From Streptomyces sp. SID8374 (GTDB taxonomy: Bacteria; Actinomycetota; Actinomycetes; Streptomycetales; Streptomycetaceae), in contig NZ_WWGH01000001.1 of the NCBI RefSeq assembly GCF_009865135.1, positions 2,232,001 to 2,296,000 on the forward strand: 64,000 nt of DNA, written 5' to 3'. This document shows positions 17,428 through 26,559 of this stretch, piece by piece. The translations under genes were made by a program, and so were the position numbers. Numbering within the stretch: the first letter of the stretch is position 1; the number at the start of each line of letters is the position of its first letter. Under the pieces are notes generated by a model. It made no database searches and had not been told where the DNA came from. It saw only the letters and a list, made by a program, of their open reading frames with translations.

Positions 17428-20147
17428 GCTGCTCCTCCGGAGATCAGGGTGAGGAAGGCGTCCTCCAGGCGGCGGTGCGGGCCGACGCCGGTGACCGGGA
17501 CGTCGAGTCGGACCAGGTCGGCGACGAGGCGGGAGGTGGTGGCCCCGTCGAGGCGGACGAGGAGCCCGCGCCCGTCGTCGGTGCGGACGGCGGAGCCGAT
17601 GCCGGGCAGGGCGGCGACCTTCTCCGCGAGCGGCTCGGACACCTCCTCGGCCGTCGTCACCAGGATCATGTCGCCGGAGCCGGTGATCTCCGCGACCGGA
17701 CCGGCCTGGACGAGCCGGCCCCGGTCCATGACGACCAGATGGGTGCAGGACTGCTCCACCTCGGAGAGGAGGTGGCTGGAGACGATGACGGTCCGGCCCC
17801 CGGCCGCGTAACGGATCATCACGTCACGCATCTCGCGGATCTGCGGCGGGTCCAGCCCGTTGGTCGGCTCGTCGAGGATGAGCAGGTCCGGCATGCCGAG
17901 CATGGCCTGCGCGATGGCGAGCCGCTGCCGCATGCCCTGGGAGTACGTCCGTACGGCACGGGCGAGCGCGTCGCCGAGGCCCGCGATCTCCAGGGCCTCC
18001 TCGATATGGGCGTCCTCGGCGGGGCGGCCGGTGGCCTGCCAGTACAGGTCGAGGTTGGCGCGCCCGGAGAGGTGCGGCAGGAAGCCCGCGCCCTCGACGA
18101 AGGCGCCCACGCGGGAGAGGACCGGGGCGCCGGGGCGGATGGCCTGCCCGAAGACGCGGATCTCGCCCTCGTCGGGGGTGATGAGCCCCATGAGCATGCG
18201 CAGGGTGGTGGTCTTGCCCGCGCCGTTGGGGCCGAGCAGCCCGAGGACCTGGCCCTTCTCCACGCGGAAGGACAGCTCGCGCACGGCGTACCGGTCGACG
18301 GACTTCGCGTACTTCTTCGAGAGGCCGGTGATCTGGAGCGGTACGTCGGTGAGTTCGGGGTCCGGCGCGGGGGTCGCGGTGCGGCGGCGCGCGGTGAGCA
18401 GGAGGGCGGCCGCGATGACGAGGGCGGCGGCCGGGAGGCCCCAGGTCCACCAGGGGAGGGTGGCCGCGGCGGTGGTGACGGCGGGTGCGGTGGGGACGGT
18501 CAGGGGTCCGTCGAGGGTCACGGTGTACGTGGCGGGCTCGGCCGGGGACGCGTACCCGAGGTCGGTCGCGGAGAAGACGAGCCGCATCCGGTGCCCGGCG
18601 TCGAACTCGTGGTCCACGGCGGGCAGCGCCAGCTCCACCGGCTTGCCCTGCTGGTCGGGGGTGATCCGGTAGGGGGTGACGAGCTGGGAGGGCAGCACCT
18701 GCTGCCTGCCGTCCGGCGACACGTCGTACACCTTGCCGAAGAGCACCGCGTCCCGGCCCTCGGTCGCCTTGACGGTCACCCGGGCGGTGGGGGTGCCGGT
18801 GACGCGTACGGAGGTGGCCAGCGGGGCCGACTCGAAGCGGCCGAACTGCCCGGGGAAGTCGAGGGAGAGCCCGACGCCGAGCGAGGAGAGCTGGGAGAGG
18901 CCGCCGCCGACGCCGGGCACGGCGGAGATGGCGGGCGGGGCGGAGCCGGCGGGGTTGCGGAACGTTTCGGTGGTGGAGGTTCCGGTTGCGGCGGCCCCAG
19001 CGGTTCCGGCGGATGGGCCGGTTCCGGTGGGCGCGCTGCCGCCCGCCCGCAGCGCGATCTCCCGGCCGCCGCTGCGCAGCCCCGGGTAGGTGTCGCTGCT
19101 CGCGCCGCGCTTGAGGGCGGCGCCGTCGGTGGAGTCGATGCCTCCGGTACGGGTGACACGGAAGGCGGGACCGGTGTCCGTACCGGTCTCCTCCTTCAGG
19201 TAGCGGTCGAACCAGGAGCCGACGCGCCCTTCGACGCGCGCGGTCTCGTTGTCGCCGCCGTCGTGCCCGCCGGAGATCCAGTCGACGGAGACGGGCGCGC
19301 CGTTGGCGCTGATCGCCTTCTGCATGGCGTCGGCGTGGCCGAGCGGGAAGAGGGAGTCGGACTGGCCCTGGAGGAGGAGCGAGGGCACCTTGATGCGGTC
19401 GGCGACGGCGGAGGGCGAGCGCTCGGTGAGCAGCTTCACCGCTTCGGCGTCGGGCTTTCCGCTGACGGCGACCCGCTCGTACATCTCGCAGAGCTTCTTC
19501 TCGAACTTCTCGCAGCCGCCGCCGGATGTCACGAAGATCCCGGCCCAGAGCTTCTTGAAGACCCCGTCGGGGAAGAGGGCGTCGGCCAGGTTCCAGTAGG
19601 TGATCACGGGCGCGATGGCGTCGACCCGCTGGTCGTGCCCGGCGGCGAGCAGGGAGACGGCCCCGCCGTAGGAGGCGCCGGTGAGCCCGACCCGGGGGTC
19701 GCCCTTCTTGTCCAGCTCCACCTCGGGGCGCTCCGCCAGCCAGTCGATGAGCCCGGAGACGTCCTTGACCTCGCCCTCGGGGTCGTTGAGGGAGATCGCC
19801 CCGCCGGACTTCCCGAACCCGCGCGCCGACCAGGTCAGCACGGCGTACCCGTCGGCGGCCAGCTTCTCGGCCTGGGCCCGCACGTCGTTCTTGCTGCCGC
19901 CGAAGCCGTGGCCGATGAGCACGGCGGGCCGCTTACCGGAACCTCCGGCGGTGAAGTACGAGGTGTCGATCTCCACACCGCCCGGCCGCAGCATCCGGTC
20001 CTCGCGCTGCACGGCGGGCGGGCCGTCGTCGGCGACGGCGGTCCAGGTGCCCCCGCCCACGAGGACGGCGAGCGCGGCGACGGCCGCGGCCCACCGGCCA
20101 GGGGTACGGGGCAGCAGGCGCCGCCATCGAACAGTAGGGGTCTCCAT
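17424..20147 (-). CDS. Secreted alpha/beta hydrolase fused to ABC ATPase
   Basis: A 907-residue fusion. A signal anchor (about residues 18-40) precedes an X-Pro dipeptidase/S15-like hydrolase: GHGFGGSKND oxyanion region, nucleophile elbow GLTGASYGGA with Ser near 157, Asp in LLLQGQSDSLFP and His in ISGGHDGGD. A beta-rich domain follows (to about 560), as in CocE/S15 enzymes, then a membrane helix (LPAAALVIAAALLLTARRR). The cytoplasmic end is a full ABC ATPase: Walker A GPNGAGKTT (about 637), YSQGMRQRL signature and LLILDEPTNGLD. Topology therefore places the hydrolase outside and the ATPase inside. It is operonic with its permease, so export and processing of one substrate seems likely. Confidence 0.9.
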   Translation of the reverse strand: METPTVRWRRLLPRTPGRWAAAVAALAVLVGGGTWTAVADDGPPAVQREDRMLRPGGVEIDTSYFTAGGSGKRPAVLIGHGFGGSKNDVRAQAEKLAADGYAVLTWSARGFGKSGGAISLNDPEGEVKDVSGLIDWLAERPEVELDKKGDPRVGLTGASYGGAVSLLAAGHDQRVDAIAPVITYWNLADALFPDGVFKKLWAGIFVTSGGGCEKFEKKLCEMYERVAVSGKPDAEAVKLLTERSPSAVADRIKVPSLLLQGQSDSLFPLGHADAMQKAISANGAPVSVDWISGGHDGGDNETARVEGRVGSWFDRYLKEETGTDTGPAFRVTRTGGIDSTDGAALKRGASSDTYPGLRSGGREIALRAGGSAPTGTGPSAGTAGAAATGTSTTETFRNPAGSAPPAISAVPGVGGGLSQLSSLGVGLSLDFPGQFGRFESAPLATSVRVTGTPTARVTVKATEGRDAVLFGKVYDVSPDGRQQVLPSQLVTPYRITPDQQGKPVELALPAVDHEFDAGHRMRLVFSATDLGYASPAEPATYTVTLDGPLTVPTAPAVTTAAATLPWWTWGLPAAALVIAAALLLTARRRTATPAPDPELTDVPLQITGLSKKYAKSVDRYAVRELSFRVEKGQVLGLLGPNGAGKTTTLRMLMGLITPDEGEIRVFGQAIRPGAPVLSRVGAFVEGAGFLPHLSGRANLDLYWQATGRPAEDAHIEEALEIAGLGDALARAVRTYSQGMRQRLAIAQAMLGMPDLLILDEPTNGLDPPQIREMRDVMIRYAAGGRTVIVSSHLLSEVEQSCTHLVVMDRGRLVQAGPVAEITGSGDMILVTTAEEVSEPLAEKVAALPGIGSAVRTDDGRGLLVRLDGATTSRLVADLVRLDVPVTGVGPHRRLEDAFLTLISGGAA

Positions 20148-20317
20148 CCCTCGACCCTAAACGGAGGATGCCACCGGCCGAAGTGCCATCAGGGGGAGGT
20201 GGGCAGCCTCCCTGAGAGGTACGGTGCGCCCTCCCCGTACTCCGGATGCGGTACGGGCCTTATCCCGGCCGAAGCCCATTGCGGACATTGGCCGCGCAAC
20301 GACCGCGACGACCCCGC

Positions 20318-20923
20318 CTACCGCCCGGCCGGCACCGGCCGGGGAGCGTCCAGATCAAGCGGCGTCTCCACCGGCAGCAGGGCGGCCGCCTTCTCCCTTT
20401 CCCCCGCCCGCACCGCCGCGTGCACCTCGCGGGCGAGCGGGGTGACATCGCGTACGGAGACGGTCCACTCGTCCGCGTACCGCCGGGCCGCCTCGCCGCT
20501 CAGCCCGAGCTGGAGGGAGCGGTACGGGAGCGGGTTCAGGTCCAGGTCGCGCTCGGGGTCCCACTGCACCCGGGCGGGGGCGGTGCGCAGGCCGCGCTTC
20601 CAGGCGGCCTGGTCCGGGTGCACATCGCGTACGTAGTGGGAGAGTTCGGCGTGCGAGAGGGCCCACTCCAGGCCGCTCCGGTCGATCTCGACGGCGAGGA
20701 CGACCTCCTGCCCCTCCTTGGTGCCCCATCCGCAGCGGTACATCATCCACAGGAAGCTGGGCTTGATCCACGTCATGCGGTCCCGCTTCCACTCGGCGGG
20801 GAACCGCCCGTCGCGCGCGGCGGGGAGCCCGATGGCGGGCCGGTACGCCTGGTAGACGGTGACCGTCGTGGCGGTGTGGAGCGCGCGGATCTCATAACGG
20901 GGCGGGAGGGGCGGGGTGTTCAT
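20318..20923 (-). CDS. DUF4291 family protein
   Basis: A 201-residue cytoplasmic protein. IRALHTATTVTVYQAYRPAIG and the block RMTWIKPSFLWMMYRCGW followed by KEGQEVVLAVEIDRSGLEWAL are the hallmark motifs of DUF4291, a widespread family of unknown biochemical function. The length is usual. It stands alone on the minus strand between the ABC exporter and the inositol cluster. I cannot propose a role. Confidence 0.9.
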   Translation of the reverse strand: MNTPPLPPRYEIRALHTATTVTVYQAYRPAIGLPAARDGRFPAEWKRDRMTWIKPSFLWMMYRCGWGTKEGQEVVLAVEIDRSGLEWALSHAELSHYVRDVHPDQAAWKRGLRTAPARVQWDPERDLDLNPLPYRSLQLGLSGEAARRYADEWTVSVRDVTPLAREVHAAVRAGEREKAAALLPVETPLDLDAPRPVPAGR

Positions 20924-20976
20924 GGGTCACAGGATGCGGGAGGCGCTCACCGGCCGGCATCCGGTTTTTCGGCGTA

Positions 20977-21020
20977 CGGCAGGCCCCGCCGCCACCACCG
21001 AGGTGCGACGGGGCCTGCCG
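20977..21020 (-). terminator. Terminator hairpin after mmsA
   Basis: CGGCAGGCCCCG and CGGGGCCTGCCG form a perfect 12-bp stem around a 20-base loop, 14 bases past the mmsA stop on the minus strand. No U tract follows, as is usual in Streptomyces. Confidence 0.75.
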
Positions 21021-21033
21021 GGCGGGGACGCCG

Positions 21034-22536
21034 TCAGTGGTTGCGCGGGAACCCCAGGTCGACGCCCGCCGGGGCGTCCGCCGGGTCCGGCCAGCGGGTG
21101 GTGACCACCTTGCCGCGGGTGTAGAAGTGCACGCCGTCGTTGCCGTAGATGTGGTGGTCGCCGAAGAGGGAGTCCTTCCAGCCGCCGAAGGAGTGGTAGC
21201 CCACCGGGACCGGGATCGGCACGTTGACGCCGACCATGCCGGCCTCGACCTCCAGCTGGAAGCGGCGGGCCGCGCCGCCGTCGCGGGTGAAGATCGCGGT
21301 GCCGTTGCCGAACGGCGAGGCGTTCATGAGGGCGATGCCGTCCTCGTACGTCTCCACGCGGAGCACGCACAGGACCGGGCCGAAGATCTCGTCCTTGTAC
21401 GCGTCGGAGTCGGTGGAGACCTTGTCCAGGAGGGAGAGGCCGATCCAGTGGCCGTCCTCGAAGCCCTCCACCGTGTGGCCCGTGCCGTCGAGGACGACCT
21501 CGGCGCCCTGGGCCGCCGCGCCCGTGACGTACGAGGCGACCTTGTCGCGGTGGGCGGCGGTGATCAGGGGGCCCATCTCGGAGGCGGGGTCGTTGCCGGG
21601 GCCGATCTTGATCTTCTCGGCGCGCTCGCGGATCTTGGCGACCAGCTCGTCACCGATCGCGCCGACCGCGACGACCGCCGAGATCGCCATGCAGCGCTCA
21701 CCGGCGGAGCCGTACGCCGCCGAGACCGCCGCGTCGGCGGCCGCGTCCAGGTCGGCGTCCGGGAGGACGAGCATGTGGTTCTTGGCGCCGCCGAGGGCCT
21801 GGACGCGCTTGCCGTTGGCGGAGGCCGTGGCGTGGATGTAGCGGGCGATGGGGGTGGAGCCGACGAAGGAGACGGCTGCCACGTCGGGGTGGTTGAGCAG
21901 GCCGTCGACGGCGACCTTGTCACCGTGCAGGACGTTCAGGACGCCGTCCGGAAGGCCTGCCTCCGCCGCCAGCTCGGCCAGCAGGTTGGCGGCCGACGGG
22001 TCCTTCTCGCTCGGCTTCAGCACGAACGTGTTGCCGCACGCGATCGCCAGCGGGAACATCCACATCGGCACCATGGCCGGGAAGTTGAACGGGGTGATGC
22101 CCGCGACCACACCGAGCGACTGGCGGATCGAGGAGACGTCGACCCGGTTGGAGACCTGGGTGGAGAGCTCGCCCTTGAGCTGCGTGGTGATCCCGCACGC
22201 CAGCTCCACGATCTCCAGACCACGGGCCACCTCGCCCAGCGCGTCCGAGTGGACCTTGCCGTGCTCGGCGGTGATCAGCGCGGCGATGTCGTCGCGGTGG
22301 GCGTCCAGCAGCGCGCGGTAGCGGAAGAGAACGGCGGTGCGCTGGGCGAGGGAGGATGTGCCCCAGGTGGCGTACGCGGCCTTCGCGGCGGCCACCGCCG
22401 CGTCGACCTCCTCCACCGAGGCCAGCGCCACCTGCGTGGTGACCGCGCCGGTGGCCGGGTCCGTGACGGGACCGTACTGGCCCGACGTGCCCTCCACTGT
22501 CTTGCCGCCGATCCAGTGGTTGACGGTCTTCGTCAT
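21034..22536 (-). CDS. mmsA: CoA-acylating methylmalonate-semialdehyde dehydrogenase
   Basis: A 500-residue aldehyde dehydrogenase. ITPFNFPAMVPMWMFPLA is the MMSDH-specific nucleotide-site motif, FVGSTPIARYIH the Rossmann loop, and GSAGERCMAIS carries the catalytic Cys (about residue 285). Absence of the usual general-base Glu strand (LGGAKNHM instead of LELGGK) marks the CoA-dependent subfamily MmsA/IolA. It oxidises malonate semialdehyde or methylmalonate semialdehyde to acetyl-CoA or propionyl-CoA, finishing myo-inositol or valine degradation. AAGGAGT seven bases upstream sets the ATG. It is the last gene of the inositol operon, 40 bp after iolD. Confidence 0.95.
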   Translation of the reverse strand: MTKTVNHWIGGKTVEGTSGQYGPVTDPATGAVTTQVALASVEEVDAAVAAAKAAYATWGTSSLAQRTAVLFRYRALLDAHRDDIAALITAEHGKVHSDALGEVARGLEIVELACGITTQLKGELSTQVSNRVDVSSIRQSLGVVAGITPFNFPAMVPMWMFPLAIACGNTFVLKPSEKDPSAANLLAELAAEAGLPDGVLNVLHGDKVAVDGLLNHPDVAAVSFVGSTPIARYIHATASANGKRVQALGGAKNHMLVLPDADLDAAADAAVSAAYGSAGERCMAISAVVAVGAIGDELVAKIRERAEKIKIGPGNDPASEMGPLITAAHRDKVASYVTGAAAQGAEVVLDGTGHTVEGFEDGHWIGLSLLDKVSTDSDAYKDEIFGPVLCVLRVETYEDGIALMNASPFGNGTAIFTRDGGAARRFQLEVEAGMVGVNVPIPVPVGYHSFGGWKDSLFGDHHIYGNDGVHFYTRGKVVTTRWPDPADAPAGVDLGFPRNH

Positions 22537-22576
22537 GACGTACTCCTTCAGACTTCAGGCAGGCGCAGGGGTGTTT

Positions 22577-24655
22577 TCACAGGTGGTGGCGTCGGGCGGC
22601 GACCCGCCGGTCGTACTCTTCCCGGGCCTCGACCGCTGCCGGTCGGGTCGCGGTTTCGGCTACGGGAACATCCCACCACGCCTGTGCCGGAGGGGGGCCC
22701 GACACTGTGTCGGGCGTTTCGGTCTCGACGTAGACACAAGTGGGGCCCTCCGCGCTGCGGGCCTCCGCGAGGGCTTTGCGCAGGTCGTCGACGGTGGTGG
22801 CGCGCAGGACACGCATGCCGAGGGAGGCCGCGTTGGCGGCGAGGTCGACGGGGAGCGGCGGGCCGGTGAAGCCGCCGTCGGCGTCGCGGTGGCGGTAGTC
22901 CGTACCGAAGCGCTCGCCGCCGACCGCCTCGGAGAGGCCGCCGATGGAGGCGTACCCGTGGTTCTGGAGGATCAGCAGTTTCAGCGGCAGGTTCTCCTGG
23001 ACGGCGGTGACGATCTCGGTGGGGTTCATCAGGTACGTGCCGTCGCCGACCAGGGCCCAGACGGGACGGGTCCGCTCGTGGCTTCCGGTGGCGAGGAGGA
23101 CACCGATCGCGGCCGGGATCTCGTAGCCCATGCAGGAGTAGCCGTACTCCACGTGGTACTGGTCGCGGGAGCGGGTGCGCCAGAGTTTGTGCAGGTCGCC
23201 GGGGAGAGAACCGGCGGCGTTGATGAGGATGTCGTCCTCGGTGACCAGGGTGTCGAGGAGGCCGAGGACCTGGGTCTGGGTGGGGCGCGCGGTGGGGTCG
23301 GGGGTGGTGAAGGACGCCTCGACCTGTTCCTCCCACGCCTCCTTCGCGCCGGTGTACTCCGTCTCGTACGCCGGGTCGACGCGGTATCCCCGTCCGGCGA
23401 GCGCGCTGGTGAGCGCCTCCAGGCCGGTGCGGGCGTCGGCGACGAGAGGGAGGGCGGCCAACTTGTGGGCGTCGAAGCCGGTGATGTTGAGGTTGAGGAA
23501 GCGGACGGCCGGGTTCTCGAAGAGGGTGCCGGATGCGGTGGTGAAGTCCGTGTACCGGGTGCCGATGCCGATGACCAGGTCGGCGGTGCGGGCCAGTTCG
23601 TCGGCGGTGGCCGTGCCGGTGTGGCCGATGCCGCCCACGTCGGCCGGGTGGTCGTGGCGCAGGGCCCCCTTGCCCGCCTGGGTGGAGGCGACCGGGATGC
23701 GGGTGGCGGCGGTGAAGGCGGCGAGGGTCTCCTCGGCCGCGCTGTGGCGGACCCCGCCGCCCGCGACGATCAGGGGGCGGCGGGCCGAGCGCACCGCCCG
23801 TACCGCCGCTTCCAGTTCGGCCGCGTCGGGCGCGGGCCTGCGGACCCGCCAGACCCGCTCGGCGAAGAACTCCTCCGGCCAGTCGTACGCCTCCGCCTGC
23901 ACGTCCTGCGGCAGCGCCAGCGTGACGGCTCCCGTCTCGGCGGGGTCGGCGAGGACCCTCATCGCCTGGAGGGCCGCCGGAATCAGCGCTTCCGGGCGGG
24001 TGACCCGGTCGAAGTAGCGCGAGACGGGGCGCAGGCAGTCGTTGACCGACACGTCGCCCGCGTACGGGACTTCGAGCTGCTGGAGTACGGGGTCGGCGGG
24101 CCGGGTCGCGAAGGTGTCGCCGGGGAGGAGGAGCACGGGGAGGCGGTTGACGGTGGCGAGGGCGGCGCCGGTGACGAGGTTGGTGGCGCCCGGGCCGATG
24201 GAGGTGGTCACGGCGTGCGCGGAGAGCCGGCCGGACTGGCGCGCGTACCCCACGGCCGCGTGCACCATGGCCTGTTCGTTGCGGCCCTGGAGGTAGGGCA
24301 TGCGGGGCGCGGTCCGGATGCCGTCGTGGTCGCCGTTCCGCTTTCCGTTCCCGTTGCCCGCCTCCACGAGCGCCTGGCCGATCCCGGCGACGTTGCCGTG
24401 GCCGAAGATGCCCCAGGTGGCGTTGATGAGGCGGTGGCGGCGGCCGTCGCGCTCGGTGTACTGGCGCGAGAGAAAGGCGACCAGGGCCTGAGCGGTGGTC
24501 AGGCGGCGGGTGGGGGTGGGGCTGCGGGGGCCGGTGCGGCTTGCGGGACGCGTGGGGCTCTCGGGGCTCGCTCCGTCGGCGCGGCTCGCGCTACGGGAGT
24601 CGGGGCGGCTCGCGTTGCGGGAGTCGGGGCGGCTCGCGGGACTCGTCGGGCTCAA
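22577..24655 (-). CDS. iolD: 3D-(3,5/4)-trihydroxycyclohexane-1,2-dione acylhydrolase (IolD)
   Basis: A 692-residue ThDP enzyme that opens the ring of trihydroxycyclohexanedione in myo-inositol breakdown. RRLTTAQALVAFLSRQYTERDG and GIFGHGNVAGIGQAL are IolD-specific; GPGATNLVTGAA is the PYR-domain region and GDGTYLMNPTEI the ThDP-Mg site. The TTG at 24655 overlaps the iolB stop (TTGA), so translation is coupled. The first 45 residues before RRLTTAQ are an unusual Ser/Arg-rich stretch encoded by a 24-bp tandem repeat and are absent from typical 630-650-residue IolD proteins. A CTG near RRLTTAQ is not a likely start, so the extension seems real. Confidence 0.93.
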   Translation of the reverse strand: MSPTSPASRPDSRNASRPDSRSASRADGASPESPTRPASRTGPRSPTPTRRLTTAQALVAFLSRQYTERDGRRHRLINATWGIFGHGNVAGIGQALVEAGNGNGKRNGDHDGIRTAPRMPYLQGRNEQAMVHAAVGYARQSGRLSAHAVTTSIGPGATNLVTGAALATVNRLPVLLLPGDTFATRPADPVLQQLEVPYAGDVSVNDCLRPVSRYFDRVTRPEALIPAALQAMRVLADPAETGAVTLALPQDVQAEAYDWPEEFFAERVWRVRRPAPDAAELEAAVRAVRSARRPLIVAGGGVRHSAAEETLAAFTAATRIPVASTQAGKGALRHDHPADVGGIGHTGTATADELARTADLVIGIGTRYTDFTTASGTLFENPAVRFLNLNITGFDAHKLAALPLVADARTGLEALTSALAGRGYRVDPAYETEYTGAKEAWEEQVEASFTTPDPTARPTQTQVLGLLDTLVTEDDILINAAGSLPGDLHKLWRTRSRDQYHVEYGYSCMGYEIPAAIGVLLATGSHERTRPVWALVGDGTYLMNPTEIVTAVQENLPLKLLILQNHGYASIGGLSEAVGGERFGTDYRHRDADGGFTGPPLPVDLAANAASLGMRVLRATTVDDLRKALAEARSAEGPTCVYVETETPDTVSGPPPAQAWWDVPVAETATRPAAVEAREEYDRRVAARRHHL
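24581..24652. repeat. 24-bp tandem repeat at the 5' end of iolD
   Basis: Units begin at 24581, 24605 and 24629 with GCGGCTCGCG, an exact 24-bp period with few substitutions. They encode the octapeptides SRPDSRNA, SRPDSRSA and related SRADGASP. Being a multiple of three, copy changes would keep iolD in frame. Confidence 0.8.
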
Positions 24656-25590
24656 CCTGTTACCTCCGGGCCGGGCGACGGATGCGCCGTGTCCGGGCGG
24701 GCCGTCTGCGGATGCGCCGTGTACAGCGGCAGTCTGGCGTCCACCGGCTCGTCCCGCCAGGTGTCGCGGATCCATCCGTGGTCCGGATGGTCGCGGATCA
24801 GCCAGGCCCGCTCCTCCCCCGGCCCCGCCATGACGTTCAGGTAGTACAGCGTGCGGGCGGGCGGGGCGATGGACGGGCCGTGCCAGCCGTCGGGGATGAG
24901 GACCGCGTCGCCGCTGCCGACCTCGGCGAGGACATCCGTACCGCCCTCGCGCGACGGCGAGACCCGGTGGTAGCCGAGGCCGCCGCCCTCCACCTCGAAG
25001 TAGTAGATCTCCTCCAGCTCGCACTCCTCGCCCGGCACCTGCTCGTCGTGCTTGTGGGGCGGGTAGGAGGACCAGTTGCCGCCGGGCGTCAGGACCTCGA
25101 CGGCGATCAGGCGGTCGCAGTCGAAGGTGTCGGCGGCGGCGAAGTTGTTGACCTGGCGCGAGCAGGTGCCGGTGCCGCGCAGTTCGACGGGTACCTCCGG
25201 CGCGGGGCCGTAGCGAGCGGGGAGTCGTCGCTCGCACTTCGCTCCTGCCAGGGCGAAGCGGCCTCCTGCGCCGGAGGCGATCTGCGCTCGGTCGTCGCGC
25301 GGCACGTAGGCGAAGTCGCTCACCCCGCTGAACACGCTTTCCCGGCCCAGCAGTTCAAAGGTTTCCCCTGCCGTATGCACCGTACAGCCACCGGTCAACG
25401 GCAGGATGATCCATTCACACTCCCCGGTGACCAGCGTATGAACTCCGCCCGGCTCCAGCTCCAGAACCCGGAGATGGGACCGGTCCCATCCGGCCATTTC
25501 GGGGTCGATGTCCAGGGCGTACGGGCCGCGCCCCGCACTGCCGGAGGGCAGGTGGTGGCCTGCGCCGTCGCGCTTCCGGTGCGTGTCCAT
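24652..25590 (-). CDS. iolB: 5-deoxy-glucuronate isomerase (IolB)
   Basis: A 312-residue bicupin enzyme that converts 5-deoxy-D-glucuronate to 5-keto-2-deoxygluconate in myo-inositol catabolism. WIILPLTGGCTV is the first cupin strand. NWSSYPPHKHDEQ, EEIYYFEVEG and GDAVLIPDGWHGPSI are the metal-site motifs of the C-terminal cupin, with His/His/Glu/His ligands. GGGAG lies five bases before the ATG at 25590, favouring it over the GTG at 25596. The last part, rich in TAHP repeats, is extended relative to typical IolB and overlaps the iolD start. Confidence 0.93.
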   Translation of the reverse strand: MDTHRKRDGAGHHLPSGSAGRGPYALDIDPEMAGWDRSHLRVLELEPGGVHTLVTGECEWIILPLTGGCTVHTAGETFELLGRESVFSGVSDFAYVPRDDRAQIASGAGGRFALAGAKCERRLPARYGPAPEVPVELRGTGTCSRQVNNFAAADTFDCDRLIAVEVLTPGGNWSSYPPHKHDEQVPGEECELEEIYYFEVEGGGLGYHRVSPSREGGTDVLAEVGSGDAVLIPDGWHGPSIAPPARTLYYLNVMAGPGEERAWLIRDHPDHGWIRDTWRDEPVDARLPLYTAHPQTARPDTAHPSPGPEVTG

Positions 25591-25617
25591 ACCCACTCCC
25601 TACCCGTCCTCTCCCGG

Positions 25618-26559
25618 CTACAGCAGCGATACGGCCGTGTCGACGGCGCCCGCCACGTCCCCGTCGACCGGGTAGAGCAGCGAACGCCCCACGACCAGCC
25701 CCCGTACGGTCGGCAGCCGCAGGGCCTCGCGCCACTTGCCGTACGCCCCGTCCAGGTCGCCGCCCACCTCGCCGCCGAGCAGGACGGCGGGGAGCGTGGA
25801 GGTCTCCATGACCTGCGCCATGTCGTCCGGGTCCTCGGTGACGGGGACCTTGAGCCAGGTGTACGCGGAGGTCCCGGCCAGGCCCGACGCGATGGCGATG
25901 GACGTGGCGACGGCGGCGGCGCCCAGGTCGTTGCGGAGGCGGCCGTCGACGCGGCGGCAGAGGAACGGTTCGACGAAGACCGGCAGCCGGTGCGCGGCCA
26001 TCACGTCGATGGTGCGGGCGGCGGCGTGCAGGGTGTCGAGGGAGCCGGGGTCCTCGTGGTCGATGCGGAGCAGCAGCTTCCCCGCGTCGAACCCGTGGCG
26101 GACCAGGTCCTCGGGGCGGTGCCCGGTGAACCGGTCGTCCAGCTCGAACGCCGCGCCCGCGAGCCCGCCCCGGTTCATGGAGCCCATGACGACCTTGTCC
26201 TCCAGGGCGCCGAGGAGGAGCAGGTCGTCCAGGACGTCGGCGGAGGCGAGGACGCCGTCGACGCCGGGGCGGGAGAGGGCGAGGCAGAGCCGTTCGAGCA
26301 GTTCGAACCGGTTGGCCATGGCGAGTGCCCGGTCCCCGACGGCGAGGGCGCCGCGTGCGGGGTGGTCGGCGGCGATGATCATCAGTCGGCCGGGGTGGGG
26401 CGCGGTCTCACGGGCGGTGGCGGTGTCTGCCGTACGGAGCAGGGGGCGCCGCTTCCGTCGCGCGGCGGCTTCGGCCACCGCTTCGGGGCGCTCGGCGCGG
26501 AGCCGGACCAGGTCGCGGACGGAGGCGGCGGCGGGAGTGGCAGGGGTGGGACGGGTCAT
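25618..26559 (-). CDS. Cgl0159-family TIM-barrel protein (aldolase-like, inositol cluster)
   Basis: A 313-residue (beta/alpha)8 protein. LMIIAADHPARGALAVG, DGVLASADVLDDLLLLGAL, LLLRIDHEDPGSL, VFVEPFLCR, TWLKVPV and GGEVGGDLDGAYGKW follow the strand order of class I aldolases; the Lys in TWLKVPV is the probable Schiff-base residue by analogy with DeoC-type enzymes. It lies between iolC and iolB with a four-base overlap with iolC, so a role in cleaving 5-dehydro-2-deoxygluconate-6-phosphate (the IolJ step) is likely but inferred from position. No canonical iolJ is otherwise present in the window. Confidence 0.85.
   Translation of the reverse strand: MTRPTPATPAAASVRDLVRLRAERPEAVAEAAARRKRRPLLRTADTATARETAPHPGRLMIIAADHPARGALAVGDRALAMANRFELLERLCLALSRPGVDGVLASADVLDDLLLLGALEDKVVMGSMNRGGLAGAAFELDDRFTGHRPEDLVRHGFDAGKLLLRIDHEDPGSLDTLHAAARTIDVMAAHRLPVFVEPFLCRRVDGRLRNDLGAAAVATSIAIASGLAGTSAYTWLKVPVTEDPDDMAQVMETSTLPAVLLGGEVGGDLDGAYGKWREALRLPTVRGLVVGRSLLYPVDGDVAGAVDTAVSLL

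Noticed and set aside
17475..20636. A 1053-codon open frame on the plus strand opposite the hydrolase-ATPase gene.
   Set aside because: It is the antisense shadow of a well-supported gene. The sequence is Gly/Ala/Arg/Val-rich without domains, as expected from high-GC third-position bias.
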